Positions 27,724 through 35,677 are shown, counted from the first letter of the stretch. The stretch: DNA of 57,654 nt from an uncultured Lachnospiraceae bacterium (GCA_910577825.1 CAJTOK010000020.1:1-57654); one strand, 5' to 3'. Translations and numbers: made by a program. The notes: generated by a model from the letters alone, not told the origin.

Positions 27724-28993
27724 CAGGACAAACGCATGAATAATTATAACATCCCTTTTAATAAATATATACTATTTTTTTAGTTTTTAAACATTCAATA
27801 CCTCCTCTAAGAATTTTATTGGTTTTAAACTTATAGCAAAACGTTTCTTTTTTAATGAAAGCCTTTTATTTTTAAGGGACAGCTCTGCAAGTTTAAGCAC
27901 ACTTAAACACCATTTACGTATTATGTTGTGGTTCTGGGCGGCTGTTTTGTCTGCTGTTATATTATAATCCTCCCGGAATGTCACATCAAGATGCCAGTGC
28001 ATGCTTTCAACACTCCAGTGTCCCCGCACTGCCCTGCTGGCAAGGTTTATATCTTCTGCAATGCTGCTTATATAATACCTGTATTCTGTATGCTGTCTCC
28101 CCTTTTTTTCCAGTACTTTACGTTCCATTATTATGCTTTTCATGCCTTTCCAGTCTTTGCGCTGGCAAAGCCACTTTATATCACCAGTCTGGTAATATTC
28201 CCTGGTTTCCAGCTGGCCATGTGCTTTTTCAATGCTTTTTTTATAGCTGCCGTTTTCTTTTATTTTTCTGAGGAACTCTTTTTCTGAAAAATAATCTTTT
28301 ATATCATTATATAATGTTTTCTGGTTTCCTTTTACAGCAAGCATATAATCCCCGTGCCTGCTTTTTATTTTTTCTGCTATGGCTGTCTGTGTGCCCATTG
28401 CATCTATTGTTACAATGCTGCCTTTTATCTGTATATTTTCTAAAAGCATGGGGATTGCTGTAATTTCATTGCTTTTTTCCATGACTGCTTTCTGTCCCAT
28501 GCAAAAGCCGTCTTCTTTGCTCCATGCAGACACAATGTGCAGCGGTTTTTCTTCTTTCCGCCTGTTCCCACGCATAGTTTTCCCGTCTATGCAGACAATC
28601 CTTTTAAGTGCTTCCCCTTCACGGCTGTCCAGCAGTCCCTGCCATTTTACATACAGCTGCTGCATGGATTCTGGTGAAACCATACCCATTACCCTCTGTA
28701 TTGTATCATGTGATGGCACACCATTTTCCAGTCCTATGTACTTTTTTAAATAATCTTCATAAACTTCCCCAAATTCTGCAATTTCCACCCAGTCATCTGC
28801 ATTTGCCAGTGTTGCAAACAAGACTATTACCAGGATATCCTTAAGTTTATGCCGTATTTTTTTCTCCTGCCGTACATCTTCAATGTATTCCATCCACTGT
28901 AACAGTTTTTCCATATAATTATCCTCCAATTTTTGTTTTATTCTAACAGAAACTGGTAATATTTACAATTTGTTTATTCATGCGTTTGTCCTG
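27724..28993 (-). mobile_element. ISAs1-family insertion sequence, complete
   Basis: A 1270-bp element with perfect 20-bp terminal inverted repeats, CAGGACAAACGCATGAATAA at 27724-27743 and its complement at 28974-28993. It is flanked by the 9-bp direct duplication CCTGGCGTG. Length, repeat ends, 8-10 bp duplication and a single DDE transposase gene agree with the ISAs1 family. Intact ends, intact transposase and an identical target duplication indicate a recent insertion. It sits inside an SGNH esterase gene. Confidence 0.93.
27787..28914 (-). CDS. ISAs1-family DDE transposase
   Basis: 375 aa transposase of the ISAs1/H-repeat type. An N-terminal domain (KLKDILVIVLFATLANADDWVEIAEFG) precedes the DDE catalytic core: IVCIDGKTMRGN (first Asp), SIVTIDAMGTQ (second Asp) and RGHWSVESMHWHLDVTFRED (Glu). 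The frame appears complete. GGAGG lies 8 bp before ATG 28914, preferred over ATG 28929. Encoded in the same orientation as the interrupted esterase. Confidence 0.93.
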   Translation of the reverse strand: MEKLLQWMEYIEDVRQEKKIRHKLKDILVIVLFATLANADDWVEIAEFGEVYEDYLKKYIGLENGVPSHDTIQRVMGMVSPESMQQLYVKWQGLLDSREGEALKRIVCIDGKTMRGNRRKEEKPLHIVSAWSKEDGFCMGQKAVMEKSNEITAIPMLLENIQIKGSIVTIDAMGTQTAIAEKIKSRHGDYMLAVKGNQKTLYNDIKDYFSEKEFLRKIKENGSYKKSIEKAHGQLETREYYQTGDIKWLCQRKDWKGMKSIIMERKVLEKKGRQHTEYRYYISSIAEDINLASRAVRGHWSVESMHWHLDVTFREDYNITADKTAAQNHNIIRKWCLSVLKLAELSLKNKRLSLKKKRFAISLKPIKFLEEVLNV

Positions 28994-29955
28994 CCTGGCG
29001 TGCCGCACCCGTTGCGTTTGAACATATAATGTGATATCCTGCTGTCATTTATGCTTTTTACAACTTCTTCTATGGAATTGTCCCATGAAATATCATGTTC
29101 TAAAAGAGTTGTACAACAGATAATATATGCCTCCGGGTATTTTTCCCTTAGCCCTGCCAGGAAAGCTTTATAATGCCTTCTCCACCTTGCTGCTTTATCC
29201 CCGTTGTAGTCCTCTTTCATATAATCTTCAGGATTATTGTCATTCTGCCCGAATGCAACAATAACCACATGCGGTATATATTTTGAAAAATCCCATTCCA
29301 GCATATCACCAAACACCGGGTTATAATGTATTTTATCCCATGCCGTTTCCATGCCAATATAATCCGGGCCATTAAAATAGCCAGTATTATCAAGAAGGGC
29401 AATCCCTCCTTGTGCAATATCATGTATCTGTGCACCAAGCCTTGTGGCAGTCATCCAGGCATAAGAATACCAGCTGTTTGAATACTCACCATTATGTTCC
29501 GGGTCACATTTTCCGGTATACTGCACAGCCTCTGAAATTTCACCAGCCGATACAGAATCACCATAAACTTCTATCTTCCTTGCTGGTTTCCCTGGCGGGG
29601 GCAGAAGCCTGCTGCCCTCATCAGTTTCAAACCAGAGAACTGACATTTCATGGCAGGCATCCTGTCTTTTAAAGAATAAAACATTATGTTCATTATCTTT
29701 AGATGGCTGTAATACAATATCAAAAGAAGCAGTGCCGTTCTGTGGCAGAAGAATGGAATACTGTTTACCGTCAGCAATACAGCCAAGGTAATTATCCCAG
29801 TATGCACTTTTATTTCTTACACATATCCTTAAACTATTCCCTGTAAACCTTATCCCTGCAGAAGTACAAGGATAAACAAAAACCGGCTCTTCCGGGTTTC
29901 TCCAGTCAATCCTGCCACTGTATGAAATTTTACTGTTATCTGGCATTATCCTCAT
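28978..29955 (-). pseudogene. SGNH/CE2-type esterase, 5' part, truncated by IS
   Basis: Reads as 325 aa, but the last residues (RTNA) and the stop codon come from the IS end. An N-terminal beta-sandwich-like domain (about residues 1-125) is followed by an SGNH hydrolase domain: nucleophile block EVYGDSVSAGE near 130 and VVIVAFGQNDNNP (block III) near 233. This order resembles carbohydrate esterase family 2, which deacetylates glycans. The true C-terminus, with GTPGH and about 25 more residues, lies beyond the IS at 27636-27723. The product is predicted inactive unless the IS excises. ATG 29955 has a GGGGGA site upstream. Confidence 0.85.
28994..29002. repeat. Target-site duplication, right copy
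   Basis: CCTGGCGTG, identical to 27715-27723, abutting the right end of the insertion sequence. Confidence 0.92.
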
Positions 29956-30049
29956 AATTATAAATCCCCCATAATAAAAATATTTGTTTTCTACCAGTAA
30001 ATCGATAAAATTAATTTAATAAAATATTTTGTTATATATCACTTAATTA

Positions 30050-30676
30050 TTAGTCTAAATATTTTTTTAGATATTTATTAAAATGTTCTACAAGAGCTTT
30101 ACCACTAACACCTGGCCTCCACATAAAGAAGTTTTTGTCATATTCATCAAACCAGAATAATATTTCACGGTTCCGTTTTGGATCTCTTGTTATATTTCCT
30201 TCAAAAATAACCCAAAATGGTAAAATAGAAGTATCCATAATTCCACCTATTTCCCGGTAAGCTTTCATTAATCCAGGCGTAAAGAGTTTGCACATTCTTT
30301 CATGTGCATTACCTCTTCCTGCGCTGGGATTTTTTCCCTCAACCCACCCATCCTGGCGTTTTATTTCTCCAAATAATATTTTTCCTGTTTTTTTGTTTGT
30401 AATTGAAAAGCCTGGAGAAACACCCCAGCCACGGCTCTGGGCATTTTTCATAACTTCATCATCTGGATTGAAAATTTGAGAAAGAGTTTCAGCTGGCAAT
30501 TGTACATTTTCATATAAATGTTTTAAATCTGCAGGATGGCCAGAAATAATATAATTTGTTCCTTTAAGAGCTTTTTTAAATACCTTAATAAAATTTTGTT
30601 CGGCAATACCAGCTTTACCACTAGAACCAGATTTTGTTTGCCAATTATCTCTTCCTTGTAATTCTTTTCTTGCCAT
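30050..30676 (-). CDS. MunI-like type II restriction endonuclease, catalytic Asp replaced
   Basis: 208 aa, near the 202 aa of MunI (target CAATTG) and related to EcoRI. The motif GRGNAHER (residues 120-127) corresponds to the EcoRI/MunI DNA-recognition segment with GNAxER. The PD-(D/E)xK site reads SPGFSI..FGEIKRQ: Glu104 and Lys106 are kept, but the position of the first acidic residue is Gly89. As I recall, MunI uses D83 and E98 for catalysis and R115 and R121 for recognition. With a constant offset of 6 these map to G89, E104, R121 and R127. The codon is GGC, one transition from GAC. ATG 30676 has GAGGT upstream; a GTG at 30691 overlaps the controller-gene stop. Cleavage is probably lost and binding may remain. 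Confidence 0.82.
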   Translation of the reverse strand: MARKELQGRDNWQTKSGSSGKAGIAEQNFIKVFKKALKGTNYIISGHPADLKHLYENVQLPAETLSQIFNPDDEVMKNAQSRGWGVSPGFSITNKKTGKILFGEIKRQDGWVEGKNPSAGRGNAHERMCKLFTPGLMKAYREIGGIMDTSILPFWVIFEGNITRDPKRNREILFWFDEYDKNFFMWRPGVSGKALVEHFNKYLKKYLD

Positions 30677-30687
30677 ATCAATACACC

Positions 30688-30894
30688 TCACATGTTTTTA
30701 AACAATTCTCCGAGTGGTATTCCAAAGCCATCTGCAATTCTTTTTATATTTTTTAATGACACATTTCTCTTACCAGTTTCAACAGAAGCATAATATGTAC
30801 GGTCCATACCGATTCTAAGAGCAAATTTTTCTTGGCTTAATCCTTGTTGAAGACGCAATTCTTTTATGCGTTTTGCAAAATCATTAATAACCAT
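30688..30894 (-). CDS. Restriction-modification controller (C) protein, XRE-type HTH
   Basis: 68 aa helix-turn-helix protein: RIKELRLQQGLSQEKFALRIGMDRTYYASVETGKRNVS and then NIKRIADGFGIPLGELF. Size, fold and position, just upstream of and overlapping the endonuclease gene, fit the controller proteins of type II systems. Such proteins bind C-boxes and delay endonuclease expression relative to methylation. A matching C-box (30945-30955) lies upstream. Low-copy binding here would also affect the divergent methyltransferase gene. Confidence 0.88.
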   Translation of the reverse strand: MVINDFAKRIKELRLQQGLSQEKFALRIGMDRTYYASVETGKRNVSLKNIKRIADGFGIPLGELFKNM

Positions 30895-30913
30895 CTAGCA
30901 TCACCCCACTTTT

Positions 30914-30942
30914 ATTTTAAATATATGATGTATATAAAGCAA
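30914..30942 (-). promoter_or_regulatory. Putative promoter of the controller-endonuclease operon
   Basis: On the - strand TTGCTT is followed after 17 bp by TAAAAT, about 20 bp before the controller start codon. The -35 overlaps the weak second half of the C-box region. Confidence 0.4.
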
Positions 30943-30944
30943 CG

Positions 30945-30955
30945 GACTATAAGTC
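30945..30955. promoter_or_regulatory. C-box operator of the restriction-modification system
   Basis: GACTATAAGTC; on the other strand GACTTATAGTC, which matches the known C-box core (GACT, 3-nt spacer, AGTC). A weaker half-site GCTTTATATAC follows on the - strand after 4 nt (CGTT), as in other strong/weak C-box pairs. It lies between the divergent controller and methyltransferase promoters. Confidence 0.7.
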
Positions 30956-30964
30956 ACAAAGCAG

Positions 30965-30993
30965 TTGACTAAAGCTGTTTTATCAGGTATTCT
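30965..30993 (+). promoter_or_regulatory. SigA-type promoter of the methyltransferase gene
   Basis: -35 TTGACT (30965-30970), 17 bp, -10 TATTCT (30988-30993). The C-box lies 9 bp upstream of the -35. Confidence 0.55.
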
Positions 30994-31025
30994 ATAACTA
31001 TATTTTTTTAGAAAGGATGATTATA

Positions 31026-31778
31026 ATGTTACAGGAAGAAAAGAGGGAAATTACAGCATATTCCATTTATCATGTTGAACAGAAAAAGAGAACCAAGATA
31101 AACCCATTAGAAGATATATATCCTGAATTGCCAGAAAAAAAGTACCAAGTTATTTATGCTGACCCGCCATGGGATTATGGTGGAAAAATGCAATACGATA
31201 AATCTACCATAAAAGAAGAGAACAAGGGGTTTGAAAAGAAAATATTTATTAGTTCTGCTGCTTTTAAATATCCAACAGTTAAATTAAACCAGTTAAAGGA
31301 ACTGGACGTTAGTTCCATATCAGCAAACGATTGTCTTTTATTTATGTGGACAACTGGCCCACAGATGGCTAATGCAATTGAATTAGGAGAAGCATGGGGA
31401 TTTGAGTATAAAACCATAGCATTTGTATGGGACAAAATGGTTCATAATCCTGGACGGTATACTCTAAGCCAGACAGAGTTTGTTCTTGCATTCAAGAAAG
31501 GGAGATTTCCACAGCCAAGAGGTGCAAGAAATATAAAGCAAATGGTTAAAGTCCGTCGCGGAAAACATAGTGTAAAACCTATTGAAATAATTGATGGTAT
31601 TACAAAAATGTTTCCAGAACAGCAAAAGATAGAATTGTTTGCAAGAAATAATTATGCAGGCTGGGATAATTGGGGACTGGAAATACCAGATAAAAAAATT
31701 GCGATTAAAACAACAGAAGATATTGTAAAAAATACAAAAGATATTTTTGGAGAACAACAAGTGTTAAAATTTGATTAA
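31026..31778 (+). CDS. MT-A70/M.MunI-like adenine-N6 DNA methyltransferase
   Basis: 250 aa methyltransferase with the catalytic motif VIYADPPWDYGG near residue 40. LFMWTTGPQMANAIELGEAWGFEYKTIAFVWDK and the downstream TLSQTEFVLAFKKG region are typical of the MT-A70 group, which includes M.MunI. Predicted to methylate the inner adenine of CAATTG, protecting against the neighbouring endonuclease. AAAGGA precedes ATG 31026; an ATG at 31017 overlaps that site. Divergent from the controller-endonuclease pair. Confidence 0.87.
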   Translation: MLQEEKREITAYSIYHVEQKKRTKINPLEDIYPELPEKKYQVIYADPPWDYGGKMQYDKSTIKEENKGFEKKIFISSAAFKYPTVKLNQLKELDVSSISANDCLLFMWTTGPQMANAIELGEAWGFEYKTIAFVWDKMVHNPGRYTLSQTEFVLAFKKGRFPQPRGARNIKQMVKVRRGKHSVKPIEIIDGITKMFPEQQKIELFARNNYAGWDNWGLEIPDKKIAIKTTEDIVKNTKDIFGEQQVLKFD

Positions 31779-31786
31779 TGAAATGA

Positions 31787-31826
31787 GAAAACAGATTTAC
31801 TATATTTAATAAATCTGTTTTCTTTT
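31787..31826 (+). terminator. Intrinsic terminator of the methyltransferase gene
   Basis: A 13-bp stem, GAAAACAGATTTA paired with TAAATCTGTTTTC, with a 10-nt loop and a TTTT tail, 8 bp after the stop. Strong. Confidence 0.85.
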
Positions 31827-31865
31827 ATAATAATTTATAACACGTTTTTAATTTAACCTGTTATT

Positions 31866-32588
31866 TTATGCTTCTTGTGCAAAATTTGCCCTTAGCAGTT
31901 CCGGTTTTTCTTCTATATGTGCATAATCATTAAACCTGTCAAGGAAGAAACCATTTTTACCTTCATCATAGTGAAGCTGTGTTATACTGCAGTTTTCAAG
32001 CGAAGTCCCGAACATAAGCCTTCTTGCAAAGTCACCGCCAAATAGTGAACACAGAAGTATGCGTATTACACCGCCATGCGTTACAACTGCAATATTCTTT
32101 TTGCCACTTTCTATCCATTCTGTTACAACAGGCATTACACGCTCAAGCACCATTGCGCCGTTTTCGCCTTCAGGATACCATATCTCCTCTGGCGGCACGA
32201 AGAAGCTGCCAATAAATGCGTTGACTTCTTCTAATGCTGTGCCACGCTGCACCCTGCCTTCTACAAACTTATCCAGCTGTTCCTGGTAATATTCTTTATA
32301 GAACTTTTTTACCACTTCATCTTTCTGGCCTGTAAGTATGCCAAAATCCACTTCTTCAAGACCCTGCCTTATCTGTATGCTGCCTGCCAGTTCTTTATTA
32401 TATGCAAATGCAGTCTTTGCAGTTTCCACGGCACGTACAAGCGTACTTGAATAAAGTGCATCTACATTATACCTTTTCATCCTTTCGCCAAGAAGGCATG
32501 CCTGCATACGGCCTTCCTTTGATAAAGGTACATTTACATTACAGTCCGGGCTGCACTGCCTTCCATGGCGGATAAGATATATTATCAT
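31866..32588 (-). CDS. Histidine phosphatase family protein
   Basis: 240 aa phosphoglycerate-mutase-like phosphatase. The catalytic RHG motif is in IIYLIRHGRQ (residue 8 region), followed by LYSSTLVRAVETA and EEVDFGILTG; the second His is in VVTHGGVIRILLC near residue 168. Substrate unknown. It follows the SseB-like gene by 19 bp in the lipoprotein-SseB-phosphatase operon. Confidence 0.88.
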   Translation of the reverse strand: MIIYLIRHGRQCSPDCNVNVPLSKEGRMQACLLGERMKRYNVDALYSSTLVRAVETAKTAFAYNKELAGSIQIRQGLEEVDFGILTGQKDEVVKKFYKEYYQEQLDKFVEGRVQRGTALEEVNAFIGSFFVPPEEIWYPEGENGAMVLERVMPVVTEWIESGKKNIAVVTHGGVIRILLCSLFGGDFARRLMFGTSLENCSITQLHYDEGKNGFFLDRFNDYAHIEEKPELLRANFAQEA

Positions 32589-32607
32589 TAAATATTTTAC
32601 ACCTCAC

Positions 32608-33543
32608 CTATTTGCTGCTGTTTTTAGCATTTGCAATATCAATAATACTCTGCAGTTCATTCCCTTCACCAGGTGCATCCCCATGGTCTACTGCCTTCCC
32701 TTCAGAAGTAATCTCCATAAGCCTGTTAAATTCACCCCTCGGCGCTTTCAGTATCCCAAAGTAGCCCGCTTTTTTCTCTTCAGGGTTCCATGTTATAAAA
32801 AGTGTTTCAGCAGTGCCTGGATATGAATTTTCATCTGGCATTGAAATACGTGTAAGCTGTAATGTATCACTTATGCTTAATGTCATAAAATCATAATCAT
32901 CTGGTTCATAAGGGCATCCAGCCTGTGCATATGGTTCTTCAAAAAACTCCACAAGGCATTCCCCTTTGCGCCTGCACAAATCTTCAATAAACCCTTCACC
33001 CTCTGTAAAAATCCTGCCAGGAAGAATTACAGCCTCCATCTGCTTTCTTACAAGGGCATGGAACTCCTGCTCTGAAATCTGGATTTGCTGTGGTTCTTCA
33101 GAAGCCTGTGCTTCTTCCCTGTTTATATTCATTATAATATTATGGGAATACGGGTTAATCACCGCACCTTCAATGCCATTAACCTGTACTATAAAATCAA
33201 GGCATGATTTAAATGGCATATTTAAAGTAATAGGATACTTCTCAGTCCCATTCCCTATATTAATCTGTTCATTAGATGTAAATATAGGGAAGAACCTTTG
33301 TCCTGATTCATTCTGCAGTATACATGGCACAGGCTTTGCACCTTCTGGTACAGGCTGTGGCGTATCAGGCTTTCCATACATCTCTTTTAAAATAGCAGGG
33401 TCTGTATCCTGCGGCATAACTGCTGGCACAAATACCTGTATCCCTTCCAGCAGTTTTGTAAGCCTTTCTGCATTCTCCTTGTTTTTTTCATTTTTCATTG
33501 CATCAAGTGCTTCTAATAATTCTTTACTTTCACTCTGTGGCAT
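32608..33543 (-). CDS. SseB-domain protein
   Basis: 311 aa cytoplasmic protein. Residues about 20-140 fit the SseB N-terminal domain: IQVFVPAVMP, RFFPIFTSNEQI and FIVQVNGIEGAVINPYSHNIIM. The C-terminal half (about 160-300) repeats a similar pattern (AVILPGRIFTEGEGFIEDLC and later FNRLMEI) and may be the second SseB domain. Members of this family are poorly understood. It lies 26 bp after the lipoprotein gene, so it is co-transcribed. Confidence 0.7.
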   Translation of the reverse strand: MPQSESKELLEALDAMKNEKNKENAERLTKLLEGIQVFVPAVMPQDTDPAILKEMYGKPDTPQPVPEGAKPVPCILQNESGQRFFPIFTSNEQINIGNGTEKYPITLNMPFKSCLDFIVQVNGIEGAVINPYSHNIIMNINREEAQASEEPQQIQISEQEFHALVRKQMEAVILPGRIFTEGEGFIEDLCRRKGECLVEFFEEPYAQAGCPYEPDDYDFMTLSISDTLQLTRISMPDENSYPGTAETLFITWNPEEKKAGYFGILKAPRGEFNRLMEITSEGKAVDHGDAPGEGNELQSIIDIANAKNSSK

Positions 33544-33569
33544 TTTATATGTCCTTCCAAAATATATTT

Positions 33570-35135
33570 TTATTTTTCAATCTTAAACTTTACTACTTTA
33601 ACATTTTCTGCATTATCAGTTACTTTAAGTATATAACTTCCGTTTTTGCTGGTTTTGCTGCCCTTCCTGAACGGCTTTCCATTTAAAGTTGCTGACTTTA
33701 TGCCGTTTTTATCAGAAAATTTTATTTTTACAGCTTTTTTATAAGTCTTGCCATTCTTAACACCTTTTACTGACGGCTTTGTCCTGTCAATTATAAATTC
33801 TGCCTCTGAAGAATTACCAAGCGCATCAGTTACACTAATTACATGGCTTCCCTCTTCCAAATCCCTTGTATTTAAACTGTAAATATAATACAGGCTTATC
33901 ATGCTGTTTTTATCTGTGCTGCTGCCAATATTTACAGCAGTATCCATAAATACATCATTGCTGTCAACAGCAATACCTGCTGTGCCGCTTTCTGTATCAT
34001 ATATTGCAATATACCCGTCTTTAAAAAAAGCCTCCTGTCCTTTATAAAAATCACTAAATTCCGCCTTGCCGGCATCCATCTGCCTTGAAATTACAGGTGC
34101 ACTGGTATCAACTATAAAACAAAGGGTTTCTGTAGTCCCTTTTCCATCTGACAATTTGAAATTATATGTGCCCGCCTTGCTGCATTTTATTGTTCCATTT
34201 CCAACATAACTGCCATTTAAAACTGCTGTTGCATTTTCAGGAATTGTAACCGTAACAGCCTCATTATACATAATGCCATTTAATGCACCTGTTGCAGCAA
34301 TATCATTTTCACATATTGCATACTCATTATAGCTTCTGTCAGTGGCTAAAGGCAATGTAACAGACATTGTCCTGTCATCATTTGATAATGTAATATTAGA
34401 TGACCTTTCTTTAATCTTTGTTGGAAATGTAACAGTATATGTCATTGTTGCAGTATTAAGGCTTGTCATAAATTCACTGTCCTGCAAAAGCCCCATAATG
34501 GCATCCAGCGTATCATTGTTTTCCGTTACACCAGTATCATCATCAATATATTCATCCCCGTCATCATCATCCCAGGGCACTACTTTATCAAGGCCATCAC
34601 TGTAGCCATCATCATAATCATCCACATCTGCCCTGCGCAGTGCCTTTCCTTTTAAAAAACTGCCAATGCTGTCTTCCATATTGCCAGGGAAAACCCTCCC
34701 AAGTGCATTTGAATTAGCTGGCTGCCTTATTGTAAAAGAAGTTTCAGATAAGCTTAAAACATCATCTTCTGTCTGGTATAATAAGCTTATAATGCTTTTA
34801 TAATAATTTGTTATGCTGTCAAACTTATTATTATTAGTCCCTGCTGTGCCAGATGAAATCTTATAATATTCTTTATCATCAATCTTTACAAGTTTTATGC
34901 CATTATTTTCCAGCATAACAGCTACCTGGTCTTTTGTAAAGCCATCGCCTCCAATATCTTCATTAAGAAGCCTTGTATACGTTTCAAGCATGGCATCTTT
35001 TTCTATATTGATTTCTGTGCTTAAAGTACAAGAACCATCATTATCCACAACTATATTACTATCCATTCTCATGCAGCCTGTAAGTAAAGTACCTGCAAGG
35101 GCAATGGATAATCCCGCAGTTACTAGCTTCCTCAT
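33570..35135 (-). CDS. LppM-like surface lipoprotein with C-terminal Ig-like domains
   Basis: 521 aa. A signal peptide ends in the lipobox LLTGC (Cys near residue 21), so Lgt would lipidate it. Residues about 24-230 resemble the LppM-type domain (SNIVVDNDGSCTLSTEINIEKDAM), with an acidic insert rich in Asp near 180. The C-terminal half has about three Ig-like beta domains, such as FIIDRTKPSVKGVKNGKTY followed by VKIKFSDKNGIKSATLNG. A longer frame starts at 35318, but it reads through a structured repeat; ATG 35135 has AAGGAGG upstream and begins the signal peptide. First gene of a three-gene operon. Confidence 0.8.
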   Translation of the reverse strand: MRKLVTAGLSIALAGTLLTGCMRMDSNIVVDNDGSCTLSTEINIEKDAMLETYTRLLNEDIGGDGFTKDQVAVMLENNGIKLVKIDDKEYYKISSGTAGTNNNKFDSITNYYKSIISLLYQTEDDVLSLSETSFTIRQPANSNALGRVFPGNMEDSIGSFLKGKALRRADVDDYDDGYSDGLDKVVPWDDDDGDEYIDDDTGVTENNDTLDAIMGLLQDSEFMTSLNTATMTYTVTFPTKIKERSSNITLSNDDRTMSVTLPLATDRSYNEYAICENDIAATGALNGIMYNEAVTVTIPENATAVLNGSYVGNGTIKCSKAGTYNFKLSDGKGTTETLCFIVDTSAPVISRQMDAGKAEFSDFYKGQEAFFKDGYIAIYDTESGTAGIAVDSNDVFMDTAVNIGSSTDKNSMISLYYIYSLNTRDLEEGSHVISVTDALGNSSEAEFIIDRTKPSVKGVKNGKTYKKAVKIKFSDKNGIKSATLNGKPFRKGSKTSKNGSYILKVTDNAENVKVVKFKIEK

Positions 35136-35162
35136 AAATTGTACCTCCTTGCTTTTTATCTG

Positions 35163-35191
35163 ATTATAACACTTTTCCGGTACATAAACAA
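35163..35191 (-). promoter_or_regulatory. SigA-type promoter of the lipoprotein operon
   Basis: On the - strand, -35 TTGTTT, 17 bp, -10 TATAAT with an upstream TG (extended -10). The start codon lies about 27 bp downstream. Confidence 0.6.
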
Positions 35192-35226
35192 TAAGATAAT
35201 GTAACTTTACCTTGGTATGATTATAT

Positions 35227-35397
35227 GGCAATTTCAAAGTTCTTACAACGGACAGCCCGCTTCCGCTTGAATGAATCACGCAATGGTGCATAAAGCCCTT
35301 ATGCTCCAAAAAAAGCATCTTTGAAGCATTGGATACAGGGCTTAAACACCAGCGGCTTCATACAGCTGCCTTTTGTAAGAACATTTGAAAAATTGCC
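35227..35397 (-). repeat. Structured palindromic element, copy A
   Basis: 171 bp, bounded by GGCAATTTCAAAG and its complement, which close a long outer stem of about 22 bp. Read on the - strand the core holds GCAG, ATGAAGCCGCTGGTG, a variable hairpin closed by TAAGCCCT/AGGGCTTTA, TGCACCATTGCGTGATTCAT and AAGCGGAAGCGGGCTG. Nested pairs are ATGAA/TTCAT and GGTG/CACC; CCGCT can pair with AGCGG outside, as a pseudoknot. It matches copy B (35509-35651) in opposite orientation. Family not recognised; candidate structured RNA or small non-autonomous element. Confidence 0.7.
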
Positions 35398-35409
35398 ATA
35401 CAATATACA

Positions 35410-35424
35410 TTCTGGCTGCTTTTA
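35410..35424 (+). repeat. 15-bp direct repeat, first copy
   Basis: TTCTGGCTGCTTTTA, repeated exactly at 35466-35480, 56 bp on. Both copies lie in the AT-rich spacer between the two inverted structured elements. Confidence 0.7.
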
Positions 35425-35465
35425 AGTAACATGCAGATTTTTATAATTTATTTATATAATAATAG

Positions 35466-35480
35466 TTCTGGCTGCTTTTA
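35466..35480 (+). repeat. 15-bp direct repeat, second copy
   Basis: TTCTGGCTGCTTTTA, second copy of 35410-35424. Confidence 0.7.
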
Positions 35481-35508
35481 GTTTAAAATAGTACAAAGAG
35501 TAAATTTC

Positions 35509-35651
35509 CTGGCAGGTTTCAAAAATTTTTCCAAAAGGCAGTATATGAAGCCGCTGGTGCTTAAATCTGGTTCTGCCAGATTTTATGCACCACTGCGTGC
35601 TTCATCTAAGCGGGAGCGGCTGCCGGCTGGAAAAATTTTGAAACCTGCCAG
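35509..35651 (+). repeat. Structured palindromic element, copy B
   Basis: 143 bp. The outer stem is a near-perfect 23-bp pair starting CTGGCAGGTTTCAAAA, with one bulged A. Inside on the + strand: GGCAG/CTGCC, ATGAAG/CTTCAT, GGTGC/GCACC, and a hairpin AAATCTGG-TTCTG-CCAGATTT; CCGCT can pair with AGCGG as a pseudoknot. The conserved single-stranded stretch ACTGCGTG differs by one base from copy A. Outer stem and inner hairpin differ in sequence from copy A but remain paired. The other parts of 35136-35677 show only AT-rich DNA and the promoter at 35163-35191. Confidence 0.7.
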
Positions 35652-35677
35652 AGCCATACAATTTAAAATTACCATTT

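Noticed and set aside
35136..35318. Extra 61 N-terminal codons of the lipoprotein gene
   Set aside because: They run into structured element A and precede a perfect signal peptide with its own AAGGAGG site; the coding likeness comes from the repeat.
35509..35651. Hammerhead or other known small ribozyme in the structured elements
   Set aside because: The conserved CUGAUGA and GAAA core of a hammerhead is absent, and I could not fit another known ribozyme core.
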